From: Clostridiales bacterium
GTDB taxonomy: Bacteria; Bacillota; Clostridia; Christensenellales; Borkfalkiaceae
Reading direction: 5' to 3'
Length of the DNA stretch: 64,000 nucleotides
Assembly: GCA_022508245.1 (NCBI GenBank)
Contig: JAFLVO010000001.1
Location: forward strand, 186,001 to 250,000
Under the pieces are notes generated by a model, which was given only the letters and a program-made list of their open reading frames with translations, did no database searches and was not told the origin of the DNA. Every line of letters starts with the position of its first letter. The stretch's first letter is position 1. Made by a program: the position numbers and the translations under genes. Below, one piece after another: positions 42,620 through 52,760 of the stretch.

Positions 42620-44047
42620 ATGGCAAAGGAGAATTTTGTTGAACAAATTGCCGATATTCAAAAGGATTTCCCGCAGTGGTACACCGACGTGGTTTTAAAG
42701 ACCAAGCTCGTTGACTACGGTCCCGTCAAGGGAACTATGGTAATACGTCCTTACGGTTATGCAATTTGGGAAAATATCCAAAGGGAGATGGACGCACGCT
42801 TTAAGGCAAACGGCATTGAAAACGCGTATTTCCCCTTGCTCATTCCTATGAGCTTCTTTACAAAGGAGGCGGAGCACGTAGAGGGCTTTGCTCCCGAGGT
42901 TGCAGTCGTAACGCACGCGGGCGGGGAAGAGCTTTCCGAACCCCTTGCAATCCGTCCCACTTCGGAGACGATTATAGGCAATATGTATTCAAAGTGGTTG
43001 CAGTCCTACCGCGATTTGCCCATTCTTATAAATCAGTGGGCAAACGTAATGCGCTGGGAAAAGACGACAAGACCCTTTCTTCGTACTTCGGAATTTTTAT
43101 GGCAGGAGGGGCACACAGCCCATTCCTCCGAAGAAGAGGCTATGGATATGACCCTTAAAATGCTCGAAGTCTACAAGGAATTTGCCGAAAACTGCCTTGC
43201 TATGCCCGTAATTACGGGCAAAAAGACCGAAAAGGAGAAGTTTGCGGGCGCGGTTGCTACCTACGGCATGGAAGCTATGATGAAGGACGGCAAGAGCCTG
43301 CAATCGGGTACCACCCACTTCTTGGGTCAGAACTTTGCAAAGGCGTTCGATATAAAGTATCTCGATAAAGACGGGGTGCAGAAATACGCCTATACCACAA
43401 GTTTTGGTGTCTCCACAAGGCTCATTGGCGGACTTATAATGACCCACGGCGACGAGAGGGGACTTATTCTTCCGCCCAAAGTTGCGCCCGTGCAGGTCGT
43501 AATTATCCCCATCGCAGCTAAAAAGGGCGGCGTTGTGGAAAAGTGCGAGGAGATAAAATCAAAGCTCGAAAAGGCTGGCTTGCGCGTTAAGTTCGATAAT
43601 TCTGACAACAGCCCCGGTTGGAAGTTCAACGAATGGGAGATGAACGGCGTTCCTTTAAGATTGGAACTCGGGCCCCGTGACATCGAGGAGGGCAAGGCAG
43701 TTATCTTCCGCCGCGACACCCTCGAAAAACAGGCATATGCACTTGAGGATATCGCAAACACAGTCGTAAATCTTTTAAATACCGTTCAAAAGGATATGCT
43801 TGAGGCGGCAAGGGCAAGGCGTGACAGCAGAATAGTCAAAGCCGAAAATTTAGACGGACTTTTAAAGGGCGTGGACGAGGGTAACTTTGTCAAAGCCGGC
43901 TGGTGCGGCTGCCGTGCCTGCGAGGACGAGGTAAAGGCAAAAACCGCGGCAACGGCAAGAGTTTTCGCCGAGGGCGAAACAAGCAATACCTGCGTTGTCT
44001 GCGACAAGAAGGCGGAGCACACCGTAATCTTTGCAAGAGCTTATTAA
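42620..44047 (+). CDS. proS: Prolyl-tRNA synthetase (archaeal/eukaryotic-like short type)
   Basis: 475 aa. Class II motifs are visible: 'AYFPLLIPMSFF', motif 2 'RWEKTTRPFLRTSEFLWQEGHTAH' and motif 3 'GVSTRLIGGLIMTHGDERGLILPP'. An anticodon-binding domain begins with 'VQVVIIPI'. The C-terminal zinc-binding segment has Cys in 'CGCRACEDE' and 'NTCVVC'. The lack of the ~180-residue editing insert and the length show the ProS3-type enzyme. It charges tRNA-Pro in the cytoplasm. GGAG precedes the ATG and the gene is monocistronic. Confidence 0.97.
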   Translation: MAKENFVEQIADIQKDFPQWYTDVVLKTKLVDYGPVKGTMVIRPYGYAIWENIQREMDARFKANGIENAYFPLLIPMSFFTKEAEHVEGFAPEVAVVTHAGGEELSEPLAIRPTSETIIGNMYSKWLQSYRDLPILINQWANVMRWEKTTRPFLRTSEFLWQEGHTAHSSEEEAMDMTLKMLEVYKEFAENCLAMPVITGKKTEKEKFAGAVATYGMEAMMKDGKSLQSGTTHFLGQNFAKAFDIKYLDKDGVQKYAYTTSFGVSTRLIGGLIMTHGDERGLILPPKVAPVQVVIIPIAAKKGGVVEKCEEIKSKLEKAGLRVKFDNSDNSPGWKFNEWEMNGVPLRLELGPRDIEEGKAVIFRRDTLEKQAYALEDIANTVVNLLNTVQKDMLEAARARRDSRIVKAENLDGLLKGVDEGNFVKAGWCGCRACEDEVKAKTAATARVFAEGETSNTCVVCDKKAEHTVIFARAY

Positions 44048-44223
44048 AGCTCCCGCCAACTGCGTATAAGCGTCGCATAACTTTGTCAAGTTTACGTTTT
44101 GCTCGGGTCACGTACGTCTATGTACGCTCCCCGTCGCAAAGCCGCACTTTCCTCGTTCTGCTCGCTTCTCCGCAGTTGCATAGACCGAACTAATAAGTTG
44201 TATTCACTCAACATAAAATTTAA

Positions 44224-44250
44224 TGCGCCCCGCGAATTTCGCGGGGCGCA
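44224..44250. terminator. Bidirectional terminator between proS and metK
   Basis: TGCGCCCCGCGAA / TTCGCGGGGCGCA, nearly perfect palindrome. Bases 44050–44200 hold a repeat-like intergenic element described among the findings. Confidence 0.8.
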
Positions 44251-44257
44251 AATGCTT

Positions 44258-45400
44258 TTATAAATACTTTTTCAAATCTTTAACCTTATCCAATCTTTCC
44301 CACGAAAGCCTGCTTTTCCCGAAATGCCCGTACGCGGAGGTCTGCGAAAAGACGGGTTTTTGAAGTCCGAGCGTCTGAATTATAGAATAGGGTCGCAAAT
44401 CAAATTCCTTTACCACGATGTCGGCAATTTCGCCGTCGTCAAGCTTTCCCGTGCCGTAAGTATTTACAAATACGGATACAGGGCGGGCAATTCCTATCGC
44501 GTACGCAACTTGCAACTCAACTTGGTCGCAAATTCCCGAGGCAACGAGATTTTTGCAGATATATCTCGCCATATACGCCGCCGAGCGGTCAACCTTTGTA
44601 GCGTCCTTTCCCGAGAACGCGCCGCCGCCGTGCGCACATCTTCCGCCGTAGGTGTCAACAATAATCTTTCTGCCCGTGAGTCCGCTGTCACCCTCGGGTC
44701 CGCCTATTTCAAACCTGCCCGTGGGGTTGACGTAATATTTAGTATCTCCGTCAACAAGCTCATTGGGGATAATAGAGGCAACGTACTTTAAAATATCTTC
44801 CCTTAGCTGCTCCTGCGTAACTTTGGTGTTGTGTTGGACTGAAATAACCACCGTCTCTACGCGAACGGGCTTGTTGCCGTCGTATTCAACCGTGACCTGC
44901 GTCTTGCCGTCGGGACGGAGGTAGGGGAGGGTGCCGTCCTTTCTTACTTCCGTAAGCCTGTATGCAAGTTTGTGTGCAAGCGAAATAGGAAGGGGCATAA
45001 GCTCTTCTGTTTCTCTGCATGCGTAGCCGAACATCATACCCTGATCGCCCGCGCCGAAGCTGTCGCAAATATCCTCGGTATCCCTGTTCACGCCCATAGC
45101 AATATCGGGGCTCTGGCTGTGAATTGCAACGTCAATTTTGCATGCATCATAGGCAAAAGACCCGTGAATATAGCCCACTTTCCGTATTTTTTCACGCGCA
45201 ATCTTTTCGTAATCAACACTGGCGGTCGTAGTGACTTCGCCCATTATAAGAAGTCTGTCAAATGCCGCACAGCACTCTATGGCACAGCGCGCGTCGGGGT
45301 CGGATTTTAAGATTTCATCAAGTACTGCATCCGAAATTCCGTCGCATACCTTGTCGGGGTGCCCTTCGGTAACGCTCTCGCTCGTAAAGTATTTTTTCAT
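44258..45400 (-). CDS. metK: S-adenosylmethionine synthase
   Basis: 380 aa. The signature '[13 protein letters not shown]' is at the N-terminus, with '[12 protein letters not shown]' near 120 and '[16 protein letters not shown]' near 260, all hallmarks of MetK. It makes SAM from methionine and ATP in the cytoplasm as a tetramer. AGGAAA stands before the ATG. The transcript starts with a SAM-I riboswitch (45427–45541), so expression should fall when SAM is plentiful. Length and gene order are normal. Confidence 0.98.
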   Translation of the reverse strand: MKKYFTSESVTEGHPDKVCDGISDAVLDEILKSDPDARCAIECCAAFDRLLIMGEVTTTASVDYEKIAREKIRKVGYIHGSFAYDACKIDVAIHSQSPDIAMGVNRDTEDICDSFGAGDQGMMFGYACRETEELMPLPISLAHKLAYRLTEVRKDGTLPYLRPDGKTQVTVEYDGNKPVRVETVVISVQHNTKVTQEQLREDILKYVASIIPNELVDGDTKYYVNPTGRFEIGGPEGDSGLTGRKIIVDTYGGRCAHGGGAFSGKDATKVDRSAAYMARYICKNLVASGICDQVELQVAYAIGIARPVSVFVNTYGTGKLDDGEIADIVVKEFDLRPYSIIQTLGLQKPVFSQTSAYGHFGKSRLSWERLDKVKDLKKYL

Positions 45401-45426
45401 AATATTTCCTCTCGTATAAAATTAAA

Positions 45427-45541
45427 ACCCTGCGTACCGCAGGGTCAAAGCACACTATGTTCCCATCGGTACGGCATTAGCACCTTGCAAGGCAGGTTGC
45501 TGTGTGGTCTCCGAGCCGTTCTCTCGCACACTCTTAATAGG
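45427..45541 (-). ncRNA. SAM-I (S-box) riboswitch upstream of metK
   Basis: Read on the minus strand: AAGAG, a P2 stem (GTGTG…CACAC) with an inner CGAG/CTCG hairpin, CAGCAACC, AAGGTGCTAATGCC, GATGGGA, then the terminator ACCCTGC-GGTAC-GCAGGGT followed by TTTTAATTTT. P1 can pair CTAT with ATAG. This is the standard position for the element, and it is a relative of the island copy at 20828–20964. Confidence 0.9.
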
Positions 45542-45586
45542 TTTGAATGTATTATATCATTGTGCAAAAGTGTTGTCAAACAAAAG

Positions 45587-45615
45587 TTGCATTTATTTTC
45601 GTATTATTATATAAT
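45587..45615 (+). promoter_or_regulatory. Promoter giving a leaderless radical SAM transcript
   Basis: TTGCAT (45587–45592), a 17-bp spacer and TATAAT (45610–45615). Transcription should begin at about 45622, the first base of the ATG. Confidence 0.6.
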
Positions 45616-45621
45616 AGCTCT

Positions 45622-46473
45622 ATGGAGTGTACGCAGTGCCCCGTAAGCTGCCGTGCCGACCGCGAATTAAATGCGGGCGCGTGCAAGGTAAAGGGAATTA
45701 AAATTGCAAAATATTATCTTCATCCCTTTGAAGAGCCGCCTGTATCTTTTAAAAGGGGGAGCGGCTGTATATTCTTTTGCGGCTGCTCATTGGAGTGTGC
45801 GTTCTGTCAAAACTATGAACTATCACGTAATTTGAGGGGAAAAGAGATATCCGTCTCGCACCTTGCCGAGATTTTCAAAGAGCTTGAAGATATGGGTGCG
45901 GAGAACATAAATTTAGTAAATCCCACCCATTATTTAAGGCATATTATGGGGGCAATTGAAATTTACCGCCCTAAAATACCCATTGTCTACAACACCCACG
46001 GCTACGAAACAATTGAAGCCTTACAGCTTGCAAACGAGTTTGTGGATATTTGGCTTACCGACTTAAAGTTTATCGACGGCGCGCTTTCAAAAAGGTACAC
46101 CGCCCGTTCAAACTATTCCGACTATGCCCTTCCTGCCGTAAAGCTTATGGCGCAAAAGCCCCTTAAAATGCGCGATGACGGCAAAATGCTGTCGGGATGT
46201 ATTGTAAGACATCTTGTACTGCCCTTGGGTGTTTACGACAGCTTAAACGTCGTTAAATTCGTCTCAAAGCTGCCCGAAAGCGTGTATTTCAGCCTTATGA
46301 GCCAATACACGCCCTGCGGGGATATTGAAAACTTAAAGGAGCTTCAACGGAGAATAACCCGCAGGGAGTATGAAAGAGTTGTTTCCGCCGTAAAAGAGGT
46401 TGGGCTTAAAAACGTATTTTTGCAGGAGTACGACAGCGCGGATGAGTCGTATATTCCTCAATGGGACTATTGA
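45622..46473 (+). CDS. Radical SAM protein (PflX/COG1313-like)
   Basis: 283 aa from ATG 45622; the frame is open back to 45547 but that part is the promoter. An N-terminal 'CTQCPVSCRADR' Cys group matches PflX-like proteins. The radical SAM motif is C-x3-C-x2-C in 'CGCSLECAFCQNYELS' (~50–65), and 'NLVNPTHYL' near 105 aligns with the family. The partners it activates are unknown; PflA-like glycyl-radical activation has been proposed. Its stop lies 2 bases before the ABC-F ATG. Confidence 0.85.
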   Translation: MECTQCPVSCRADRELNAGACKVKGIKIAKYYLHPFEEPPVSFKRGSGCIFFCGCSLECAFCQNYELSRNLRGKEISVSHLAEIFKELEDMGAENINLVNPTHYLRHIMGAIEIYRPKIPIVYNTHGYETIEALQLANEFVDIWLTDLKFIDGALSKRYTARSNYSDYALPAVKLMAQKPLKMRDDGKMLSGCIVRHLVLPLGVYDSLNVVKFVSKLPESVYFSLMSQYTPCGDIENLKELQRRITRREYERVVSAVKEVGLKNVFLQEYDSADESYIPQWDY

Positions 46474-46475
46474 TT

Positions 46476-48368
46476 ATGCTTGTCAATGCTGAAAACGTGC
46501 GCTTTTCGTACGGTGGCAATTTAATATTTTCCGACGTCTCTTTCACTCTCCATGAGGGGGAGAGGGTGGGGCTTATCGGCGCGAACGGAGAGGGTAAAAC
46601 TACCCTGATTAAGCTTATTTTAGGCGAATTGCCCCCTGACTATGGCTCAATTACGCAAAAAAACACAATTAAAATAGGCTATCTTGAGCAGAACGGAGGA
46701 TACGAGAGCGGCAATACCGTGTACGGCGAAATGCTTGAAATTTTTAAGGAGCAGACAGCGGCAATAGAAAAGCTCAACACGTTTTCACTTCGTCTTTCGG
46801 AGTGCGAATACGGCTCGAAAGAGTTTTTGGATATCTCGTCTAAAATAGAAAATCTCAACTCCTACATTGCCTCGCATGACAGCTACAATATAGAGGTCAA
46901 GATAAAAACCGTACTCAACGGTATGGGCTTTAACGGCTTGTACGGACAGATTGTGGACACTATGTCTGGCGGGGAAAAGACAAGGTTGAAACTTGCCCGC
47001 CTTTTGTTGGAAGAGCCCGATTTACTCATTTTGGACGAACCCACCAACCACCTCGATATCCCCACGCTGTTTTGGCTTGAGGAGTATCTTTCAAGCTTTA
47101 AAGGAGGGATACTCGTCGTCTCGCACGACAGATACTTTCTTGACAGGTTGTGCAACAGAATGCTAGAAATCGAAAACGGAAAACTTCTATCCTTTTCGGG
47201 CAACTACTCCAAGTATAAGGTTCTCAAAGCCGAGCGCAACGCAAGGCTTTTAAAAGAGTACGAAGCGCAGGTAGAGGAGCGGGCAAAGCTGCAAACCTAC
47301 GTAGACAAAAATATTGTACGGGCAACTACCGCAAAATCGGCGCAGAGCAGGGTCAAACAACTTGAAAAAATGCAAATACTCGAAAAGCCTTATACCCCGC
47401 CGAGCGCACCCAAATTCACGTTTACGTTTGAAGAGCAATCCTACGAAAACGTGCTTGAAATCAAAGATTTAAATCTTGAAATTGGCGAAAAACAGCTCAT
47501 ATGTGGGGGGCAATTGCAAATTAAGAGGGGAGAAAGAGTTGCTCTCACGGGCGAAAACGGCACGGGCAAGACCACCCTTTTAAAACAAATTGTTGCAAAT
47601 AAAAACCGCAATATCAGTTTGGGGCGGTTTGTTAAAATTGCCTATTACGACCAAGAGGGTTTGAACCTTAATACGCAAAACACAGTACTTTCAGAACTTT
47701 GGGAGAGGCACGTTTTATATACGCAGACCGAGATAAGGAGCGCCCTCGCCCGCGCAGGACTCTTTGAGGAGGATATGCAAAAGCCTGTAGGCGCACTCTC
47801 GGGCGGGGAGCGGGCAAAGCTCGCCCTATGTATTCTCGAAAGCGAAAGGGGCAATTTTCTAATTCTCGACGAGCCGACAAACCACCTTGACTTGCCTGCA
47901 AGGGAAAGCCTTGAAAGGGCTCTTTCTAATTTCGAAGGCACGCTTTTGTTCGTTTCCCACGACAGGTATTTTATCTCCGCGCTTGCGGGAAAGATTGTCG
48001 AAATCGAAAAGCAAGCTCTTAAAACTTATGACGGCGGCTACGAATATTTCACAAGCGAGAAACAAAAGCTTGCCGAAGCCGAGCGGCAAAGAGAGGAAGA
48101 GATAAAAAATTTTGAGTACAAAGAGAGGAAAAACGCCAGCTTCCGTTCGGCAAAGGAGCGGGCTTTAGAGGCTCGCAAAAAGGAGCGCATAAAACAAATT
48201 GAGGCGGATATATGTGCCGTTGAACGCGAGGAGGAGCAAATAAACGCCCAACTTTCCAACCCCGAAATTGCGGCAGACTATAAAAAGGTCGGGCAGCTTT
48301 TACAAAATTTGGAGGAGTTAAAAATACGCCTCGACGCTCTTTACAAAGAGTACGGGGAAGTGTTATAA
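46476..48368 (+). CDS. ABC-F family ATPase
   Basis: 630 aa from ATG 46476, 2 bases after the upstream stop; a GTG/ATG further upstream lies inside that gene. Two ABC domains with no membrane segment: Walker A 'GANGEGKTT' (~34–42) and 'GENGTGKTT' (~353–361), signatures 'MSGGEKTRL' and 'LSGGERAKL', Walker B 'LLILDEPTNHLD' and 'FLILDEPTNHLD'. A charged linker of ~80 residues separates them, followed by a C-terminal coiled-coil extension. ABC-F proteins act on the ribosome (translation factors or antibiotic protection); which one this is cannot be said from sequence. It ends 7 bases before the next gene. Confidence 0.95.
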   Translation: MLVNAENVRFSYGGNLIFSDVSFTLHEGERVGLIGANGEGKTTLIKLILGELPPDYGSITQKNTIKIGYLEQNGGYESGNTVYGEMLEIFKEQTAAIEKLNTFSLRLSECEYGSKEFLDISSKIENLNSYIASHDSYNIEVKIKTVLNGMGFNGLYGQIVDTMSGGEKTRLKLARLLLEEPDLLILDEPTNHLDIPTLFWLEEYLSSFKGGILVVSHDRYFLDRLCNRMLEIENGKLLSFSGNYSKYKVLKAERNARLLKEYEAQVEERAKLQTYVDKNIVRATTAKSAQSRVKQLEKMQILEKPYTPPSAPKFTFTFEEQSYENVLEIKDLNLEIGEKQLICGGQLQIKRGERVALTGENGTGKTTLLKQIVANKNRNISLGRFVKIAYYDQEGLNLNTQNTVLSELWERHVLYTQTEIRSALARAGLFEEDMQKPVGALSGGERAKLALCILESERGNFLILDEPTNHLDLPARESLERALSNFEGTLLFVSHDRYFISALAGKIVEIEKQALKTYDGGYEYFTSEKQKLAEAERQREEEIKNFEYKERKNASFRSAKERALEARKKERIKQIEADICAVEREEEQINAQLSNPEIAADYKKVGQLLQNLEELKIRLDALYKEYGEVL

Positions 48369-48375
48369 TACAGCT

Positions 48376-49395
48376 ATGGAAGATAATGAAAAGAAAGAAG
48401 AAAAAGTAAACATAAGGCACACCATTTCTGCGGAAGAAACGTTTACCCTTGCCAAGGACTTGTTCGATATACGTTGTTTTGTTAAAAACGTATATTCCAA
48501 CCGTGCGGTAATATCGAGGCGTATGAATGTACTTACGCTTGCTTTCAGCGCTATTTTTACAATCTTATATGCAGCCTACGTGCTGTTTACGGCACTCTAT
48601 AAGAAACTTTCGTTCGGCTTGAGCATCACTCTCTACGTTCTGCTCGGCGTGTACGCAGTACTGTTTATCGCGCTCTTAATTTTATTTATCTGCGGCGGCT
48701 CCGACACAAAGCATGTGTTGCGCACCAAAAGGACTTTAAAAGTATTTAAATTCCTTGTGCGCCTGCTCTCTATCGCAATTTCGATAATAGCAATAGTCTT
48801 TTCCACCGTAGGCGGTGAGTATGCTGCATCGCATGTCGCCCTCGACATAATAATTATTGTATTTTCTATAATAATGCTTATTGTGCAGATAATTCCGCTC
48901 TTGTTCGGCGGAATAGGGCAGCTTGCTCGGTGGCTCATATCACCCGTAAAGACAAAATACCGCTTTTCACACGTTATTTTGGAGTGGTATGATTTAGCCG
49001 TTTCGGGAAGTATAATAAAGGGCTCCAAACACAAAGTATCAAGCAAGTATTTTGAAGATATCGGAACGATTATTGACAACTACTTAATTCCCGCGCTCGG
49101 CAAAAAATACATAAGCACAATTAAGCCGGTTACAATCCTCAGCGTAGTTGATAGGGCAGAGGAGAGCATTAAACCCGTTATGGAGGGTGTGCTCAAAAAC
49201 GTGTTTGCATATGCCGTTGAGTGCGGCTACGTAGTTTTCGACCCTTGCAAAGATTTGAATTTTTCGGGCAGCGTGGAGGAAGAGGAGAAAAAACAGAAAA
49301 CTACTTTCAAAGAAAAGCTCTTCGGCGTCGGAAAAAAGATAGGCAAAAACATGCTTGAAAAATATATAAACGATAACTCCGGAAATAATGAGTAA
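48376..49395 (+). CDS. Unknown four-TM membrane protein
   Basis: 339 aa. Hydrophobic segments at ~50–72, ~78–102, ~118–138 and ~150–185 (the last long enough for two helices). A soluble C-terminal region of ~150 residues is hydrophilic and ends in a Lys/Glu-rich stretch. No recognised motif. The start is preceded by GGGG at 48354 and the gene follows the ABC-F stop by 7 bases. Expected in the cytoplasmic membrane; function unknown. Confidence 0.75.
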   Translation: MEDNEKKEEKVNIRHTISAEETFTLAKDLFDIRCFVKNVYSNRAVISRRMNVLTLAFSAIFTILYAAYVLFTALYKKLSFGLSITLYVLLGVYAVLFIALLILFICGGSDTKHVLRTKRTLKVFKFLVRLLSIAISIIAIVFSTVGGEYAASHVALDIIIIVFSIIMLIVQIIPLLFGGIGQLARWLISPVKTKYRFSHVILEWYDLAVSGSIIKGSKHKVSSKYFEDIGTIIDNYLIPALGKKYISTIKPVTILSVVDRAEESIKPVMEGVLKNVFAYAVECGYVVFDPCKDLNFSGSVEEEEKKQKTTFKEKLFGVGKKIGKNMLEKYINDNSGNNE

Positions 49396-49419
49396 AACAT
49401 AAGACAATCGATAAAATTA

Positions 49420-49449
49420 AAGCCGCCCGCAAAACTGCGGGCGGCTTTT
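49420..49449. terminator. Bidirectional terminator
   Basis: AAGCCGCCCGC / GCGGGCGGCTT with loop AAAACT, between the convergent membrane protein and glyS. Confidence 0.85.
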
Positions 49450-49468
49450 AAAATTTAAATTTTGTAAT

Positions 49469-50872
49469 TTAGAAGTCAAGACTTTTTTCAATATAGCTTT
49501 CAAGCTCGTCAATCTTTAATCTGATTTGCTGCATGCTGTCTCTGTCGCGCACGGTTACGGTGTCGTCGGTAAGCGTATCAAAGTCAACAGTAATGCAGTA
49601 GGGAGTGCCTATCTCGTCCTGGCGGCGGTATCTCTTGCCGATTGAACCCGTCACATCGTAGGTTACGGAGAACTTCTTTGCAAGTTTTTTGTAAACCTCG
49701 TCCGCCTTGTCAGCAAGTCCCTTCTGAAGGGGCAGAATTGCCGCCTTGTAAGGGGCAAGGAAGGGGTGCAGGTGCATAACGGTACGCACGTCGTTCTTTT
49801 CTGCGTCAAGAACTTCCTCGTCGTACGCGTCTGTAAGGAAGGCGAGTACGCACCTCTCCACGCCGAGCGAGGGCTCGATAACGTAAGGAACGTATTTCTC
49901 GTTCGTGACGGGGTCGGTATATTCCATACTCTCGCCGCTCTCTTCCTGATGTTGTTTAAGGTCGTAGTCCGTTCTGTCGGCAATTCCCCAAAGCTCGCCC
50001 CAACCGAAAGCAAAGTTGTATTCAAAGTCCGTCGTAGCTTTGGAATAGAAGCACAGCTCCTCGGGCGAGTGGTCTCTAAGTTTTAAATTTTCTTCTTTAA
50101 GTCCCAAAGAGAGGAGGAAGTTTTTGCAGTACTCCTTCCAGTAATTGAACCATTCGAGGTCGGTGCCGGGCTTGCAGAAGAATTCAAGCTCCATCTGCTC
50201 GAATTCGCGCACGCGGAAAATAAAGTTGCCGGGCGTAATTTCATTGCGGAAAGATTTACCCGTCTGACCTATGCCGAAAGGCACGCGCATACGCGACGCA
50301 CGCTGCACGTTTTTAAAGTTTACAAATATACCCTGCGCCGTTTCGGGGCGGAGATAAACGGTGTTTACGCTATCCTCGGTAACGCCCTGGAAAGTCTTGA
50401 ACATAAGATTAAACTTTCTGATCGGCGTAAAATCGCTCTTGCCGCATATGGGGCATACGATTTTCTTTTCGGTTACAAACTTTTCAAGCTCGTCGTTGTC
50501 CATAGCCTCAACCTTGACATCAAGGTTGTGCTTTTTGCAGTAATCTTCAACGAGGTTGTCGGCGCGGTGGCGTGATTTACAGCTTCTGCAATCCATTAGG
50601 GGGTCGGAAAATCCGCCGAGGTGTCCCGAAGCTACCCAAGTGCGCGGATTCATAAGAATTGCACTGTCAAGTCCCGTATTGAGGGTGCTTTCCTGAACGA
50701 ATTTTTTCCACCATGCCTTTTTTACGTTGTTTTTGAACTCAACGCCGAGAGGACCGAAGTCCCAGGTGTTCGCAAGTCCGCCGTAAATTTCACTTCCGGG
50801 GAATATAAAGCCCCTGTTTTTGCAAAGCGCCACAAGCTTTTCCATTGTGACGGATCTCTTTTTCTCTGCCAT
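49469..50872 (-). CDS. glyS: Glycyl-tRNA synthetase (single-chain dimer type)
   Basis: 467 aa from the ATG at 50872, which follows AAGGAG at the right distance; the ATG at 50890 has no site. Class II motifs: '[22 protein letters not shown]', '[16 protein letters not shown]' and '[33 protein letters not shown]', then '[18 protein letters not shown]'. A zinc-like Cys cluster ('[18 protein letters not shown]' and 'CPICG') lies near 100–155. It charges tRNA-Gly; many other bacteria use the alpha2beta2 form. Divergent from fhs with a ~180-bp promoter region (TATAAT near 51021 on the plus side). Confidence 0.97.
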   Translation of the reverse strand: MAEKKRSVTMEKLVALCKNRGFIFPGSEIYGGLANTWDFGPLGVEFKNNVKKAWWKKFVQESTLNTGLDSAILMNPRTWVASGHLGGFSDPLMDCRSCKSRHRADNLVEDYCKKHNLDVKVEAMDNDELEKFVTEKKIVCPICGKSDFTPIRKFNLMFKTFQGVTEDSVNTVYLRPETAQGIFVNFKNVQRASRMRVPFGIGQTGKSFRNEITPGNFIFRVREFEQMELEFFCKPGTDLEWFNYWKEYCKNFLLSLGLKEENLKLRDHSPEELCFYSKATTDFEYNFAFGWGELWGIADRTDYDLKQHQEESGESMEYTDPVTNEKYVPYVIEPSLGVERCVLAFLTDAYDEEVLDAEKNDVRTVMHLHPFLAPYKAAILPLQKGLADKADEVYKKLAKKFSVTYDVTGSIGKRYRRQDEIGTPYCITVDFDTLTDDTVTVRDRDSMQQIRLKIDELESYIEKSLDF

Positions 50873-51054
50873 AACTTTCTCCTTTGCCATATTTGGATAA
50901 TATGGACGTTTAACTGTGTTAATTTTAGTAAATTTACGCTGTTGTTGTCAAGCGGTTGAAAAGTTAATTTTTTTAAGAAAATCGGCTTTAAATAATGTAC
51001 ATCAATACTTTTCTTATGTTATAATAATAAAAAATTTATTTTAAGGGTAAAAAT

Positions 51055-52716
51055 ATGTTGACAGATATCGAAATTGCGGAAAGCTGTAAAATGCGCGACA
51101 TCCGCGAAATAGCAAAAAAACTCGGACTTGACGAGGATAATTTAGAGCTTTACGGCAAATATAAAGCCAAAATCGACCTCAAAAAGGTAAATCCCAAGTC
51201 AAAGCTAATACTCGTTACAGCCATAAACCCCACGGCGAGCGGCGAGGGTAAAACTACTGTGTCAATAGGTCTTGCCGACGGTATTTCAAAACTCGGCAAA
51301 AAGGCTTGCCTTACTTTGAGAGAACCTTCGCTCGGACCGGTATTCGGCATTAAAGGCGGAGCGGCAGGCGGCGGATATGCACAGGTCGTGCCTATGGCGG
51401 ATATCAATCTGCATTTCACTGGCGATTTGCACGCTATTACTGCGGCAAACAACCTGCTTTGCTCAATGATTGACAACCATATTCTCCGCGGAAACGTTCT
51501 CGACATAAAGGAAGTGTATTTCCGCCGCTGTATGGATATGAACGACCGCGCTCTGAGGGATATAACCCTGCATAGCGAAGCGGGCAACATGAAGGGCTGT
51601 GCAAGCTATGACAGGCACGAGGGCTTTGAAATTACCGCCGCATCGGAGGTAATGGCGGTATTGTGTCTTGCAACAGACCTTGTCGATTTAAAGAACCGTC
51701 TTGGCAATATTGTTATCGGTATTGACGGCAAGGGCAACTTCGTCCGCGCAAAACAGCTCAATGCCGAGGGCGCAATGGCAACCCTCTTAAAGGACGCAAT
51801 CAAGCCCAACCTTGTTCAGACGCTCGAAGGTACCCCTGCAATAATTCACGGCGGACCCTTTGCGAATATTGCACACGGCTGCAACTCGGTTCGTGCAACC
51901 TATACCGCGATGACGCTTGCTGACTACACAGTCACAGAGGCGGGCTTCGGCGCAGACCTTGGAGCGGAGAAATTCATCGACGCCAAGTGCAGAATTGCGG
52001 GAATTGCGCCCGACTGCGTGGTAGTGGTTGCAACCGTCAAAGCTTTAAAGCTTCACGGCGGGGCAGACAAGAGCTCGCTTTCAACCGAGAATATCGAGGC
52101 GCTGAATAAAGGACTTCCCAATCTCTTAAAGCACATTGAAAATATCAAAACTGTATTTAACAAGCCCGTAGTGGTGGCAATGAACAGATTTATAACCGAC
52201 ACGCAGGCAGAAATTGACGCCGTTTTATCGGCTTGCGAAACAGCGGGTGCAAAAGCCGTGTTTACCGACGTATTCCTGCACGGCGGCGAGGGCGGTAAAG
52301 AGCTTGCAAAAACCGTTTTGCAGGAGTGCGAAACTCCTTCGAAACTGTCGTATACTTACAATTTAAATGACGGTATCGTCAAAAAGACGGAGGATATCGT
52401 CAAAAAGATTTACGGCGGCGACGGCGTGGAGTTCTCCGAAACTGCACTTAAGAAAATCAAGGATATTGAGGCGAAGGGAATCAGCGGCACTCCCGTAATT
52501 ATCGCAAAAACGCAGTATTCGCTCTCGGACGACGCAAAAAAACTTGCCCGTCCTACGGGTTTTAAGGTCCACGTACGCGATATTATCTACAAGGGCGGCG
52601 CAGGCTTTGTCGTGGCGGTTGCGGGCGAAATAATGCTTATGCCCGGACTTTCAAAGGTTCCCGGCGCCGAGCATATCGATATCGACGAAAACGGCAAAAT
52701 CACAGGATTGTCATAA
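51055..52716 (+). CDS. fhs: Formate–tetrahydrofolate ligase
   Basis: 553 aa. The P-loop-like 'TAINPTASGEGKTTVSIGLADG' (~60–82) and the block 'EPSLGPVFGIKGGAAGGGYAQVVPM' are signature sequences, and length is normal. It joins formate to THF using ATP, feeding one-carbon metabolism or the Wood–Ljungdahl methyl branch. The short leader has no visible RNA element. It is followed after 44 bases by glnS. Confidence 0.97.
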   Translation: MLTDIEIAESCKMRDIREIAKKLGLDEDNLELYGKYKAKIDLKKVNPKSKLILVTAINPTASGEGKTTVSIGLADGISKLGKKACLTLREPSLGPVFGIKGGAAGGGYAQVVPMADINLHFTGDLHAITAANNLLCSMIDNHILRGNVLDIKEVYFRRCMDMNDRALRDITLHSEAGNMKGCASYDRHEGFEITAASEVMAVLCLATDLVDLKNRLGNIVIGIDGKGNFVRAKQLNAEGAMATLLKDAIKPNLVQTLEGTPAIIHGGPFANIAHGCNSVRATYTAMTLADYTVTEAGFGADLGAEKFIDAKCRIAGIAPDCVVVVATVKALKLHGGADKSSLSTENIEALNKGLPNLLKHIENIKTVFNKPVVVAMNRFITDTQAEIDAVLSACETAGAKAVFTDVFLHGGEGGKELAKTVLQECETPSKLSYTYNLNDGIVKKTEDIVKKIYGGDGVEFSETALKKIKDIEAKGISGTPVIIAKTQYSLSDDAKKLARPTGFKVHVRDIIYKGGAGFVVAVAGEIMLMPGLSKVPGAEHIDIDENGKITGLS

Positions 52717-52760
52717 TCGAATAAATTCAAATCATTTGCATAAATCAAAAGGAAACTAAA

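Noticed and set aside
45547-45621. Longer start for the radical SAM protein
   Set aside because: The segment contains the -35/-10 promoter and the family's N-terminal Cys group starts right after ATG 45622.
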